Shown here piece after piece: positions 1 through 10,930 of a DNA stretch of 64,000 nt. Position 1 is the stretch's first letter. Each line of letters opens with the position of its first letter. Under the pieces are notes generated by a model that had not been told where the DNA came from, did not search any database, and saw only the letters and a list, made by a program, of their open reading frames with translations. The stretch is from the NCBI GenBank assembly GCA_028274465.1, contig CM051455.1, positions 124,593,462-124,657,461 on the forward strand, read 5' to 3'. The translations under genes were made by a program, and so were the position numbers. This stretch comes from Plantago ovata (taxonomy: Eukaryota; Streptophyta; Magnoliopsida; Lamiales; Plantaginaceae).

Positions 1-6
1 TCGAAT

Positions 7-453
7 GTGCTCCCTATGAATGTGTTTGAGAAGAGTGGCCTTGGAGAGCTTTCGGAGCATAAGGCTATTGTGCAACTTGCGGATGGATCCTTTGTACGGC
101 CCGAAGGCATTGTGAAGAACGTATTGGTTAAGATTATTGAAGCTTCTGTATACACCAACTTTGTTGTGATGCCGGCGTCTACTCCTGGGATGGGTGATGT
201 TGTTCTCTTGGGGCGAACATTCTTGACTAAGCTACGCTCCGTAATCGACATCTACCGAAGAACTTGCACCATCGAGGTGGATGGCAAGCAACATGTGTTG
301 CGAGCCATATTTGATCCTAGTCCTCACTTCAATGCTTCTCATTCTATTAACTACTTTGGTCTTGCTGCATATGTACATTCTCATTCTCAGGTACTAGGTA
401 TGAGGAAGAGATCAATGAAGGGGAAGTCTAGTACCCGTAAGGACAAGAACTAA
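7..453 (+). CDS. Retropepsin-like aspartic protease domain fragment
   Basis: A 148-residue reading frame has the pattern of the retropepsin fold found in plant gypsy polyproteins: a LADGS loop around residue 26, then 'VLLGRTFL' around residue 66 and a following 'VIDI' strand. In a complete element this domain processes Gag-Pol. The reading frame enters from the left window edge, so its true start is not visible. Directly after it come the GC-rich and 'ggcaacccgg' phrases typical of the non-coding zone of such elements. It is part of the gypsy fossil and not a host gene. Confidence 0.6.
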   Translation: MLPMNVFEKSGLGELSEHKAIVQLADGSFVRPEGIVKNVLVKIIEASVYTNFVVMPASTPGMGDVVLLGRTFLTKLRSVIDIYRRTCTIEVDGKQHVLRAIFDPSPHFNASHSINYFGLAAYVHSHSQVLGMRKRSMKGKSSTRKDKN

Positions 454-659
454 AGAGTGAGAAGAAGTCGAGTCAGAGACTCTTTAAACAATGGCGCTAT
501 CCGGGAGGCAACCCGGAGTTTTATTGCTTTTTGCATTGCATGAATATTTATTTTGAGCATGTCATTGTGTTTTATTTTATGTTTTCGTGTGTTTTTGGTG
601 ATTAAATAAGTTTTAAGATGGTAATTTGGCGTTTTTGGGAGAAAAAGGACATCTCCAGG

Positions 660-815
660 AGTCTGGAGATGCCAGGCGAACCGCCCCCCACATGGGGCGA
701 TTCGCCTGGCAAGTCCAGAACGCCTGGGGTGTTCTGGACACCCCAGGCGAATCGCCCCCCACCTGGAGCGGTTCGCCCCGGGTGTCCGGAAACCCGGGTA
801 TCCGGATTTTCATCC
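660..815. repeat. GC-rich cluster of short palindromes
   Basis: About 150 bp of high GC sequence stands out in an AT-rich surround. It contains repeated inverted copies of a 'caggcgaa-cgcc' motif, two 'cgccccccac' phrases and a 'ccggaaacccggg' stretch, so it could fold into several stems. It lies inside the non-coding zone of the gypsy element. A comparable GC-rich palindromic block occurs inside the LTR at 2826-2900 and again at 4092-4165. Confidence 0.6.
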
Positions 816-2370
816 GGACACACGATTTTCTTCCTCTATGCTAAATTATTAATCTTTTTTGCTTCTTTTATCACCGGTTTTGGTTTCTCACGAGTTTCCT
901 TGAGCCATATAGGTTACAGGTACAAGTTAGCTCTCACCTTAAATCCACTTTCGACGTTCGGGACGAGTGACGACGTTAAGGATTGGGGGGGGGGGGTTAT
1001 CGCTGGCTATCTCTATACTTGTTTTGCTTATGATAAACTCGTGAAACCTTTTGTTTGCATTTGCATTTGCACGTTTACCACTTTCTTAGTATTTAGTTGC
1101 ATACACTACATTCATCCTAGTATAGTTTTGCATGTTTTTATGTGGAGTTTATTGCCAAAAATTTTGAACTTTTTTATTGGGTAGATTAACTAGTTATGAC
1201 CTTTGACCATGCGTTCATCTCTATGAATTTGTTTGAGGTTTTTGTCGCTTGGCTTGTCACATTTATATATGCACTTAGTTAAGCTTGGTAGTCTCGACAT
1301 CACTTAGTGGTGTTTTCTCTACTGCGGTTCACGAAGGCCTTTATAATAGGATGATGCATGTTAGAGTCTTGTGGTTGTTTTCCCATGTAATTATGTACCT
1401 AAGAGGCAACAAGTCTTCACCTTGCTTTGAGATTGCTAAATGCCTAGGAAGAAGGTAGTGTGAGATTGTGTGATCCTTTGTTTGAAACATATTCTTTCGA
1501 ATAGGTTTGGGGAGGAGGTTATGCTATCGTTATGGCTTGTTTTTCGATTTTGAGTGTTGTGAGTCTGTTTTTCTTTTTTCGTAAAGTTTGTTCTCCAACC
1601 TATTCTTTAGAATAGGTTTGGGGAGGTCATTTGTGAGTCATGTGAGTCTTTGTAATTCATTTTTCGTTGTGCTACTGCTGGCTACAAAAAAAAAATCGAA
1701 AAAATTCCAGAAATCTAGAAAAGCAAAAAAATAGCAAAAAGACCCCAAAAAGCAAAGAAGGGTCCAAAGAAAGCCAATAAGCAGTTTAGCAAAGTGTTTG
1801 TCTCGTTTTTCAATTCTTGTAATGTTCGTAATCGAGTTGTAAGTGTGTCTTTTGTTTGTTTGAGAGTCATCTGTTCTAGACCACCCTCGTCCTGCCATTC
1901 AGGAAGTGGTGATAGTTTATGACTTTGCTTGAAAGACGGGTAGAATAGGGGAGTGTGAACTTTTAGGGAACCCTCCTTCGTTTGATGAGAGCCAGTATTG
2001 GTTCGACCTCTTTGAGAGAAAGTCTTAACTTGGTGAGTAGTAGTAAGTCCTCAGTTTCATAGGCACGGACAACCATTCGTATTTTAACATGTTTCATTAC
2101 GTCGTCACTGACTAGGTCCAGGTAGAGAATGTTACGAGAGACTATCTTGTTTAATATAGTGCATATGTGAATGTGTATGAGTCAATCGAGGCATTCTTCA
2201 ACCAATATCCATGTTATGATTTGTATGGTCTTTGTTATAAGTTTTTGATAGATTCAATAGATTAGTTCATTTCATTTGGCATGAGACTCCACTTTGTGTG
2301 TTGCATTGGTTTTTTGCATTAGAGTCTAGCTAGTTGCTTGAGGACAAGCAAAGGTTCGGTTTGGGGAGTT

Positions 2371-2515
2371 TGATGAACATGTATTTTACACTTTCATTCG
2401 AGTCTTTTTCACCAATTTAGCTATCCTCTATGTTAATTTAGCTTATATTTTAGTGCATTTTATTAGAATATTGTCACGTTTCCCTTTTCTTTGCATATTT
2501 CAGGTTTTAGGTGAA
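2371..2515 (+). mobile_element. Athila-like LTR start, forward copy
   Basis: The LTR begins TGATGA after the polypurine tract. Its first about 145 bp match, on the opposite strand, the ends of the two LTR copies at 3192 and 4465, sharing 'ttcattcgagtc' and 'accaatttagctatcct'. Homology stops at about 2515, where an inverted copy begins, so only the LTR start remains. Confidence 0.75.
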
Positions 2516-3192
2516 AACCGTAAACAATCATAATTGAAGCAATAATGAATGAAAACATGGTTAATTGAAAGATAAATAGCAGAATTGTGAGATACAGAGT
2601 TACCACCAAAGGTTGTCAATCTCCGGTGAATTGCTAAAACTCACAAAGATCTAGCAAGGTGAGACAAAACGGTGTCCAAATCTCTCCTCTAGCTCCAAAT
2701 TCGCTAAGTTACAAAGGTTCTAAGAGAAATATACCCAGAACAAGCTCTAGGGTTTAAGTCTGTAAAATAATGATCAAAGATATGAAAATTCGCAGATTTG
2801 GGAAATATATATAGTTGATGTCGGAAGGCGCCCGGCGGTGAGCTGCGCACGTGGCGGTGCGCCCCGCACGGGCAGAATGCGGCCCGTGCGGAATTCCTCC
2901 TCCGGATCTTCGATTTCGGCCCCTTGCACGGTTTTGAGCTCCAAAACTTGATCTCTTGGCCTTGAAACTCGTCTCGGTACTCCTTGACACACCACGGGTG
3001 ATCTCGTTGCACCAAAACATCATTGTTTCACCATGAATTACTTCCAAAAACGCGATTTCCACCTAAAACCTGAAAAGAAAAAAAGAAATGGGAACGCGAC
3101 ACTATTCTAACAAAATGCACTAAAATGCATGCAAAGGATAGCTAAATTGGTGAAAAAAGACTCGAATGATAGTGTAAAAAACACTGTCATCA
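2516..3192 (-). mobile_element. Athila-like LTR, inverted copy
   Basis: Read on the minus strand from 3192, this starts TGATGACAGTG and aligns with the forward copy at 2371. It then runs on through a GC-rich palindromic block (2826-2900) towards 2516. A polypurine-like tract (aactcccc on the plus strand) flanks it at 3193-3200, as expected for a 3' LTR of a minus-oriented element. The join with the forward LTR forms a head-to-tail inversion without visible internal sequence. It is a relic only. Confidence 0.7.
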
Positions 3193-3214
3193 AACTCCCC
3201 AAATCAAACAATTT

Positions 3215-4023
3215 TTTTCTTGTTTCCAAACATGGCCTTACCAATAATTTTTCTTTTTTCTTTTTCTTTAAATTTTTTTCTATCTCCTTCTTCACAACTC
3301 CGGTACCGGAGCAACACCAAAGCTCTGGTCGGAGCTGATTACAGCTCCGACCGGAGCTGTTTTCAGCTCTGTACCAGAGGAGCTGGTTACAGCTCCGACC
3401 AGAGGTGTAAATCAGCTCTGGTCGGAGCTGATTCAGCTCCGACCAGAGTTGTTTTCAGCTCTGGACCAGAGCTGATTTACAGCTCATCAGCTCTGGTCGG
3501 AGCTGATTACAGCTCCGATCAGAGCTTATTTACAGCTCTTTTGGAGCTGATAACAGCTCCGATCGGAGTTGTTTGATAGAATTTTCGGTACCGGTACGGT
3601 GCTGGAAATTTGAAGAAGATGACAGAAAAATGAAAAAAAAAACAGTAAAAGAGAGAAAAAAAGAATATGGAGTTGTTTTTGGATTAAAAATTTGTTTGGG
3701 GTTTCTTTTTGAATAATTTTAATTTTGTTTTGAAATATAAATAAGTTATGTGGGTTTGTTTTAAATAATTTATAGTTAATTTTGTTAAAATGAAAAGTTT
3801 AGAGTTAAATGTGCAATTACTAAAAGTTGAAGTTGTTTGGCTCTGGAAAAAATCAGATTTTCAAACGAGGGAAAAATGGTATTTTGCAGGTTTTAGTTCG
3901 CGAAAAGTCAAGGTCGCTGGGTTAGATGTAATTAAACTTTTCTAACAGGGGGGTCGACGTAATATAAAATCTAACAGGGAGAAATCCGTAATAAACAAAT
4001 CTAGCGAGGGTAGTGTAGGTTAT
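3215..4023. repeat. Palindrome-rich repeat element (GAGCTG/CAGCTC array), copy 1
   Basis: From 3297 to 3590 the sequence is an array of imperfect palindromes built on 'cagctccgac-ggagctg', bounded by 'ccggtaccgg'-like inverted phrases at both sides. It is followed by an A/T-rich segment (3600-3900) and a terminus with 'taacagggg' and 'gtcgacgtaat' phrases near 3945-4020. The same order (GAGCTG array, homopolymer run, AT segment, 'aacaggg/gatgtaat' terminus) recurs at 53700-54265 and, with only a remnant array, at 13590-13975. No coding frame is credible. A MULE-type or foldback element is likely, since the terminus resembles that of the MITE at 14422. Confidence 0.6.
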
Positions 4024-4465
4024 TTGTCCGTAAAATAATGATCAAAGATATGAAAATTCACAGATTTTGGAAATATATATAGTTGCTGTCGGAAGGCGCC
4101 CGGCGGTGCGCCCGCCGCGCACGAGGCGGTGCGCCCCGCAAGGGCAGAATGCGGCCCGTGCGGAATTCCTCCTCCGGATCTTCGATTTTGGCCCCTTGCA
4201 CGGTTTTGAGCTCCGAAACTTGATCTCTTGGCCTTGAAACTTGTCTCGGTACTCCTTGACACACCACGGGTGATCTCGTTGCACCAAAACATCATTGTTT
4301 CGCCATGAATTACTTCCAAAAACGCGATTTCCACCTAAAACCTAAAAAGAACAAAAGAAATGGAAACGTGACACTATTCTAACAAAATGCACTAAAATGC
4401 ATGCAAGAGGATAGCTAAATTGGTGAAAAAAGACTCGAATGATAGTGTAAAAAACATTGTCATCA
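4024..4465 (-). mobile_element. Athila-like LTR, second inverted copy (truncated)
   Basis: This is nearly identical over about 440 bp to 2759-3192 in the same orientation, including the GC-rich palindromic block. On the plus strand it ends 'gtcatca' at 4465. Its inner part is missing beyond about 4024, where the palindromic repeat begins. The closeness of the two copies suggests they came from one element or one recent family. Confidence 0.75.
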
Positions 4466-4501
4466 AAATTCCCTCCCAAATTGGAATCCCCAAAATATAA
4501 T

Positions 4502-4845
4502 ATGAACCCAAACCCTATCTCCAATCACAATTCGACTTCTTCTTCCCCAAATTCTCTGAACCCAATTGTCGAAATGAGTGCCTGGTGTAGAGAATCGACG
4601 TCGAAGGATGGTAAGATCTGTCATTGCAACCTTCCCGCTGTTCTCGTGAAGTCGGTTTCGTTCGACGATCCGCACAGGGGGTTTTGGGCTTGCAAGAACT
4701 TCTTCCTACAGGTAATTTTGGCTTGATCTGTATGAATTACGTTTTCAGTGGTGTGCGTTTTGTAATGTATGTGTTTAATTTGTTATAGAACAAGTGTGAT
4801 TACATAGTTTGGCATGATGATGAGCTTAGCTCCATATTACAAGGA
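4502..4845 (+). pseudogene. GRF zinc-finger gene of a MULE, truncated
   Basis: Exon 1 (4502-4711) encodes a short S/N/P-rich leader and then a GRF-type zinc finger: a CHC cluster near residue 40, 'HRGFWAC', and the continuation 'CDYIVWHDDE' in exon 2 (from 4789). The splice sites are clear (ctacag|gtaatt and gttatag|aacaag). The start at 4502 is preferred over 4457 because the earlier ATG lies within the LTR. GRF genes often accompany plant MULE transposases, and here the transposase lies convergent on the other strand. The second exon loses its own continuation near 4845, where transposase sequence takes over, so an internal deletion has fused the two 3' ends. Confidence 0.65.
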
Positions 4846-6345
4846 CTGGTTTGCATCCTTTTCATCAATCCCTCCCTGATCCACTCTAGCATAGTGAAGA
4901 TTGATTTCTTTCTAGCTTTCAAGATCATCTTGTTGAATGACTCGCAGTTATTGTTCATGGTCTGATCACACCTAGGATAGGTATCAAAGTGACTCTTGCT
5001 CCAACCTTTAGGTTCTTTTTTCTCCAACCATGCATAGGCTCTCTTATCAAGTTTTTCCATCTCTTCCATCTTCTTATTGAATTTTCCAACTGTGGTTGCA
5101 TTAGATGCCCTGTAAAGTGCATGTTTGCATGAAACACCCCTAAACCCTGCACTCCAGAAGTTCTTCAATAGATGCCTAACACAGAATCTGTGCTTAGCAT
5201 GTGGAAACACCTCACAAACACCTTTGATGGTCCCTTTTTGCTTGTCCGACATGATTGTTATCTTGCCACTATCCTTAATGTTCAAGTCATCCTTCAACAA
5301 CCCCATAATCCATGTCCATGTGTCTCCAGTTTCAGCAGCAACAACACAGTAAGCCAATGGGAATAGCTTCTCATTTGGATCAACACACACAGCCGTGAGA
5401 AGCACTCCTTCATGAGGTCCTTTAAGATGACAACCATCCACCCCAATTAGAGGCCTGCAACCAAGCATAAAACCCTCCTTTGGAGCATGTAGACAGACAC
5501 AGAAGGCCTTGAATTCACCTGACACACTATCCATATCACATATAACAGTTGAGCCCGGATTTGTCTTCCTTAGTTCCTCAGCATAATCTCAAAGCATTCC
5601 ATACTGTTTGTCTGGATCACCTTCAAGTATAGCAAGTGCTTTCTTCCTTGCCCTATAAGCCTGATGCATAGAACCTGCAATCCCATCCTCATTTTGAACC
5701 TCAGCCACAAATCCGTTGATAGATCTCTCAGGGTCAGCCTTGAACTTACCAAGGTAATTGTGAGCCAAGAATGTGCTTCTTGCATTGTGTACATTCAAGG
5801 TGATGGCACAAGAATGATTGGCCTCATATGTGTGCACCTTAAAACCAGACTCTCCTTTGATAGCATGAGCCCTCAACCTCCATTCACAGTCCTCATCTTC
5901 CACACACTTAGCCCACATTTTGGTCTTGTCATTCTTCACAAACCTCAAGTTCCTAAATGTGCCAACAGCATGAGCATGCACTGCTTCCCTGAACTCATCC
6001 TTAATCATCCAACACAATCCCCTCAATGAAAAAAGCTACTTCCCTCCCATCCAAAACTTCACAACCATGTGCCATTGCTGCAGTAGAATCAACTACTTCC
6101 TCAAATCCAAACTTCTTGTAAACATGAAACCTCCTAACAGGTCCAACCTTATAGTAGTCAGCTGCATTTTCCAACCAATTCATGCACAACTCCTCCACTT
6201 ACACATAATCCAATTTCATCAACTTGCCATTCACATACTTAGCCTTTGTCTTAGCATTATCATACACTATCTTGCCTCCATAGTGAACACTCCCAGTCAC
6301 ATCACTAGTGTCAGCATCTGTGCAACAAAACTTTCCTTTTAAAAC
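4840..6345 (-). pseudogene. MULE (MuDR-type) transposase pseudogene
   Basis: Read from about 6345 downward, the pieces follow the order of a plant MuDR-like transposase. First comes an N-terminal PB1-like stretch ('GSVHYGGKIVYDN'). Next is the MuDR DNA-binding region at 5589-6026, with 'CEWRLRAHAIKG' and 'HSCAITL'. The MULE catalytic domain follows at 4860-5534, with 'IGVDGCHLKG' and 'RHLLKNF'. The frames are interrupted by an in-frame stop after 'KLDYV' near 6200, a frame change near 6010 and another near 5560. The SWIM zinc finger expected at the C-terminus is absent because the gene ends near 4840 in the GRF remnant. It is dead, or an unusually spliced copy. Confidence 0.8.
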
Positions 6346-7078
6346 TACATTACAAGCATATACATCAACTTAAAGCCTCCTAAATAGCAACTGACCAACA
6401 GTAGCATGCATATATATGAACTCAAACCCTTATACATGAACTGAACAACAATAACAAACATATATATGCACAAAGATTAAAGAAATCGAAGCATAATTAT
6501 AATATTCACGGGTACCCTAATATTCACTAACTTTTAAAGGAAAACACATAAACAAAGTGTCATCAATATAAAATTCAACCTTCACAACATTCGAGTACAT
6601 ATAAAATTGAGAACTTTGGTAAAAATACATTACCATAAGGTGGATGGGGCAGCTCTTCATCATCTCTCTTATTCATCATCCTTAACAATCTTTATCTAGT
6701 ATTAGAATTAAATGTAGAAGAAGAATGTTTTTTTTTTCCCAATGGAACAGGCGGCAGGGAGGAGTAAATGAGGTGAGTAAATGAGTTGGTAGGGTTTTTA
6801 CATTAGGTTAAAGATAAAGGGAGGGAAAAGTTCTTTGTTTTGTCAATTTTCACTCCAAAACACATCACCATTCATCATCATCATCAGATCCCACGTGACT
6901 TGGACAGTGACATGTCATGTTATTAGCCTTCTGTACGCGAACTAATCAAAATACGGCGCTCTGGACGCCATATCCGCGAACTGAACTCTAAAAAAGGACT
7001 GAGTTCACAAAGTGCGGGCTAGTGCGGACCAAAACTGCTAGGGGACGTCGACATGGGGGACCAAAAGTGCAATTTACC
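6346..7078. mobile_element. MULE right flank and terminal region
   Basis: This non-coding stretch lies upstream of the transposase. It ends at about 7078 in 'ggaccaaaagtgcaattta-ccc', a terminus commonly seen in plant MULEs. No matching left TIR was found before the GRF gene, where an LTR fragment abuts, so the left end appears lost. Nothing else in it looks like a gene. Confidence 0.5.
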
Positions 7079-7231
7079 CGTTACAGCTGAAACCTCAAAA
7101 CAAATGCAAAAGAGTAAGTATATGGTAAGGTAGATCTTTCCTACCATCTAGGAAAGGACTGGTTTTTAGTAAAAAAAACCACAATCCAAAACCAGAAACC
7201 GGTTTTGACCACAAAAACCAAAAACTCGCTA

Positions 7232-7239
7232 CTATAAAT
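7232..7239 (+). promoter_or_regulatory. TATA box in left TIR of MULE A
   Basis: 'tataaata' lies about 120 bp inside the left end. It is followed by a CT-rich leader and a good splice donor (gatcag|gtaaaa near 7421). The inverted right end has a related 'ctattaataaaatcc' near 11430, so both TIRs may drive inward transcription, as in MuDR. Confidence 0.45.
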
Positions 7240-7565
7240 AAGTCCTATTAACGCACAAAATCAGAAAACAGACGGAAACACACACAAAAGGTGAAACTAC
7301 GTGTTTTCACCTATTTCTCTCAAATTTCAATCCTATCTCGTCTGATTTTCACCGGAATCTCGTCGTTGAAACGCGTTTCCATCAGATCTCGACAAATCCA
7401 GCTTCAGTGGACCTCGATCAGGTAAAAATCAACACAATTACTTATGTTCTAATTCATAAATCTCATAAATTAATGTGTTTTTGTTCGTGTTCATGAATCA
7501 AGTTGCGATTTATTGATTTCTGAATGATATACCTTCTGATTTATTGATAAAACCTTCAAATCCAG

Positions 7566-7662
7566 CTCCTCAAAAGCACGAAGCAACCGATTGGCGGTTT
7601 TGAAGAGAAATCTGCATATGATGTTAAAGTAATCGAAGAAGTTGAGCCTGAGCAGCAATTAT
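7566..7662 (+). CDS. Candidate internal exon of MULE A left gene
   Basis: The piece is bounded by a CAG acceptor (atccag|ctcctc) and a strong donor (aattat|gtatgt). It is open in one frame throughout, with peptide features 'QPIGGFEEKSAYDV' and an acidic end 'VIEEVEPEQ'. No family is recognised. The phase does not join cleanly to the exon at 8952, so another exon or a changed splice site is needed. It precedes the left 21-bp array, which would then lie in an intron. Confidence 0.35.
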
Positions 7663-7719
7663 GTATGTTCCTAACTACTTTTAAGCATTTTCTATGTGGC
7701 TTTAAGCTTCTGTAATCGT

Positions 7720-9470
7720 TGAAACGTGAGATTGTGGTTTTAAGGACATATGATGTGGTATTAAGGGCATATGATGTGATTTTAAGCTTCTGTAATTGAT
7801 GAAATGTGAAATTGTGATTTTAAGGACATACAATGTTGTTTTAATAGGTATTCTTAAGCATCTAAGCATGATTGAGATCGTTTCAGCTCCAATTTTCATC
7901 TTGTACTTTTAAGAGAAATTGGTGTGCTTATAGTTACTGTTGTTATGGTTTTAACGAATATGTAATGCTATTGCCCTGTGTTTGACCATTCTATAGTTTT
8001 GAACTGATATGGTGTGGTTATAAGTAATTTTGTTGTACTCTTAAGAACATGTGATGTGGTATTAAAATATGCATTTCAGCTTCAGATTTCATATTGTGGT
8101 TTTAAGAGATTTTAGTGTGCTTATAGTTATTGTTGTTGTGCTTTTAAGTAGCTTCATATCATTTCTAGCTTCTGTTGCATGCTCAAATTTTAACAAATCA
8201 TGGTGTGGATTTAAGTATTTACGGTGTGGTAATAAGTGTCTTTAGTGAGGTTTGAAATAATGTTGTGGTGATTTTAAAAAACATCATTGATGTGATTTTT
8301 TTTAGCTTGCATTCAGTTTTAATGCTATGATATAGCTTTAAAGTATATTGGTGTTGTTTTAATTACTTTTGTTGAGGTTTTAACATCTTATGTGATGGTT
8401 CTAAGCATGCTTGATATGGTTTTAGCTTCGATAGCATGTTACTGTTGTCTCATAGATTTTAGAGATATTGGTGTTGTTTTAAATCATGTTGTTGTGATTT
8501 TAACACATACATAATGCTACAATGTTGGTTTTGAATAACATAGTGTTCTGGCTTGTTGTATATATACTGTACTTTTATGGAACCTTGTTATGGCTTAAAT
8601 ATATTCTGTACGTAATGATTCTAAGCATTATTGATAAGATTTTTTTAGCTTATATTCAATGCTACGTCTACGATATAGTATTAATTCATGTTGGTGTGGT
8701 TTTAATTACTTTTGTTGTGGTTTAAGACATCGTGTTATGGTTCTACACATTCTTGATATGATTTTTAGATTCAATTGTATGTTATTGTTGTATCATTGTT
8801 TTAAGAGATATTGGTTTGGTTTGAAACCCTGCTGTTGTAGTTTTAAGTCATGTATGATGCTCCAATGTTAATTTTCTTTTTTTTTTTTCTTTCATTGTAT
8901 GATTTTAAGACTTTTTGGTGTGGTTATAATTGTAGTTGGTGTGGTTCTAAGGAAGGTTATTATGCTCACAAGACAGTTGGTGGTGACGCTGACGCTGAGG
9001 ATGATGATAAAAATGAAGATGATGGTGATCCCAAATATGTGAAAGGTTACACTGCAGAAAACCGAAGATCACAAAACAAGTTTAATCGCAAGAAGCCAAT
9101 TTCAAAGACTCGGATTCCATTTGCATCACAAACACTACCTAAACGATTGTTGTAATTTTGTTGTTTTGTTGATACTTGTTTTAAAACAATGAAGTGACTG
9201 AATGATTCAAATTATCACATAAATGAATATGTATTCAATTTTACACTGTTTGATTGCATGGTCTAATATATCCATTACAGCAGTTGGTGTGGTTTTAAGT
9301 AGCCATCTTGTGGTTTTAAGTACCAATGTTGTGGTGTTAATAGTATAGAATGCAATGTTAAAACCATGCCATCAGTAAGTAATATAACCAGCTGATGTGG
9401 TTATAAGTGTCCTTGTTGTGGTTTTAAGTATGTACAATTATGGTTTTAACAAAATCGAGTTAAGATTTAA
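7720..9470 (+). repeat. Left 21-bp array of MULE A (TGTGGTTTTAAG-type)
   Basis: Dozens of diverged copies of a motif centred on 'gtggttttaag' occur here, all on the plus strand. Where several copies adjoin, the spacing is 21 bp: for example 'gtggttttaag' at 9289, 9310 and 9331, and 'gtggttataag'/'gtggttttaag' near 9398 and 9419. The stretch 8952-9155 is free of the motif and coincides with an exon-like open frame. Confidence 0.8.
8952..9155 (+). CDS. Candidate terminal exon of MULE A left gene
   Basis: An open stretch after a possible acceptor (gttctaag|gaaggt) encodes about 67 residues. The first half is strongly acidic ('GGDADAEDDDKNEDD') and the end is basic ('NRRSQNKFNRKKP'), followed by a stop. 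It is free of the surrounding 21-bp motif and has ordinary codon composition, which suggests real coding sequence. No known family is recognised. The acidic-then-basic layout would fit a small nuclear protein, but that is inference. Confidence 0.4.
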   Translation, partial: EGYYAHKTVGGDADAEDDDKNEDDGDPKYVKGYTAENRRSQNKFNRKKPISKTRIPFASQTLPKRLL

Positions 9471-9599
9471 TACATGTTTTGCACTATTTTACAAATTAGA
9501 TAGAAAATTAAAGTTCATTAAAACATAAAAAGATAGATTCATACATAAAAATACGGAACACAAGAATATCTTAAAGAAATCATATAAGTATAATGTAGA

Positions 9600-10930
9600 T
9601 GGTTAATAACATATTATAACTATACCATCCTCTCTTATAAGCACAACATATGCTCTTAAACCCACAAGATGATATATTAAAACCATACCATCCGGTATTA
9701 AAAAGAATAACAACTACTCTTAAAACAAAAATATGAAATCTTATAAGCGGAACATCGGCTCTTAAAACCAGAACATGAAATCTACAAACCAAACATATAT
9801 GAGGTCTCTTATGACACTTAATTAAATTGTCTCTTAAAAACCAAAACACGCCATCTTAAAACCATACCATATATCATGAAAACCACACCATTATAGATTA
9901 AACAAACAACAACTAAAAAAAGAAACATACCACCAATATCAAAAGAACTTACAAAAACATACATAGTAATCCAAAATGACATCCACATTTGCATATTAAA
10001 AACACATTACATAGCCCCCTACTTCTTGAAATTGTCCTTTATCTTAATTCGCAAATTATTGGTGTCTTTCTTCAGCTTCTCCTTTTCTTTAAGTTGTTTC
10101 TTCCTCTCATTTTCTTCATCTTTGAGCCTCTTCGATCGTTTCAACAACTTCAATCTTCTTCTCTAGAGCAACTTTCCCCCTAGCCTCAGCTTTCATCTTC
10201 AAACCCAACTACTTGATCATTTCATGTCTATGACAAGAGAATTCTGTAATCAACTGCAAAATATGAGTTCTGTTCAGGTCCGTGTCGATGAGAACCAAAG
10301 TAGCCACCATTTCGATTTTGAATAGTAAACGCCCAGAAACCTGAAAACATTAGCATAATACCTTAGAACCACACCATGTACTCTTACAACCACACCAACT
10401 ATTCTTACAACCACACCAACACCACTTAAAACCACAATAACAAAAATATCACCTTCTAAAGATACAAATAATATCCCCATGCTTAAAACAATAACAAAAA
10501 CCCTTAAAACCACACCAAAAGGCTAAAAACCATAACAAACACATTAATAAACCTAGCAAACCAGAAACAATACTTCAAAACCACGCCAACATATTTTATA
10601 ACCACACCAATAACCCTTAGAACCACACCAAACACATTTCGAACCACACCAAAATCATTCATAAGCATAGAGAAACTTAAGTACCAGAGAAACCTTTTCA
10701 AATACAAAATCTAAAAGTAGAATAACATAAAACCTATAAGCATACCGAATACACTTAAAAACACACCAAAATCCCTTATAATCATACCAGACACACTTAG
10801 TACTATAGAAATAATGTAAACAACAGAAACTAAAGTATAATAATAAGCAACATGCTGATACACTTAAAACAACACCACATCCATCGAAAACAACACCAAC
10901 AATCCCTTATAAGCATACCATAGGCACTTA
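9600..10930 (-). repeat. Right 21-bp array of MULE A (inverted)
   Basis: This is the same motif on the minus strand (plus-strand 'accacaccaa'). Consecutive copies lie exactly 21 bp apart in the runs near 10369-10440 and 10578-10660. The array is interrupted at 10019-10253 by a coiled-coil-coding exon. Together with the left array, the motif always points into the element. Confidence 0.8.
10019..10253 (-). pseudogene. Coiled-coil terminal exon of MULE A right gene
   Basis: Read on the minus strand after a CAG acceptor (attttgcag|ttgatt), the sequence encodes 'LITEFSCHRHEMIK', then 'KAEARGKVALEKKIEVVE', and in another frame a highly charged 'RKKQLKEKEKLKKD' stretch ending 'KIKDNFKK' and stop. 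The Lys/Glu heptad character predicts a coiled coil. At least one stop and one frame change interrupt it. No family is recognised. It may be a fragment of a host gene captured by the element, or of a MULE accessory gene. Confidence 0.4.

Larger units (their letters stand above)
1..2370 (+). mobile_element. Athila-like Ty3/gypsy retrotransposon, 3' internal part
   Basis: This stretch reads as the 3' internal half of a Ty3/gypsy element of the Athila kind. It opens with a retropepsin-like coding piece and continues with a long non-coding zone containing several 'ggtttggggagg' phrases. It ends in a purine-rich tract (ttggggagtt, near 2361-2370) directly before an LTR beginning TGATGA at 2371, the expected order of internal region, polypurine tract and 3' LTR. 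No reverse transcriptase or integrase is seen, so the copy is incomplete or non-autonomous. The upstream part lies outside the window. It is a broken fossil, and its age cannot be judged because no matching LTR pair is available. Confidence 0.7.

Noticed and set aside
7720-9470. CRISPR-like regularly spaced repeats
   Set aside because: Plant nuclear DNA, no spacers of fixed unique sequence, diverged motif copies inside a TIR element; not a CRISPR array.
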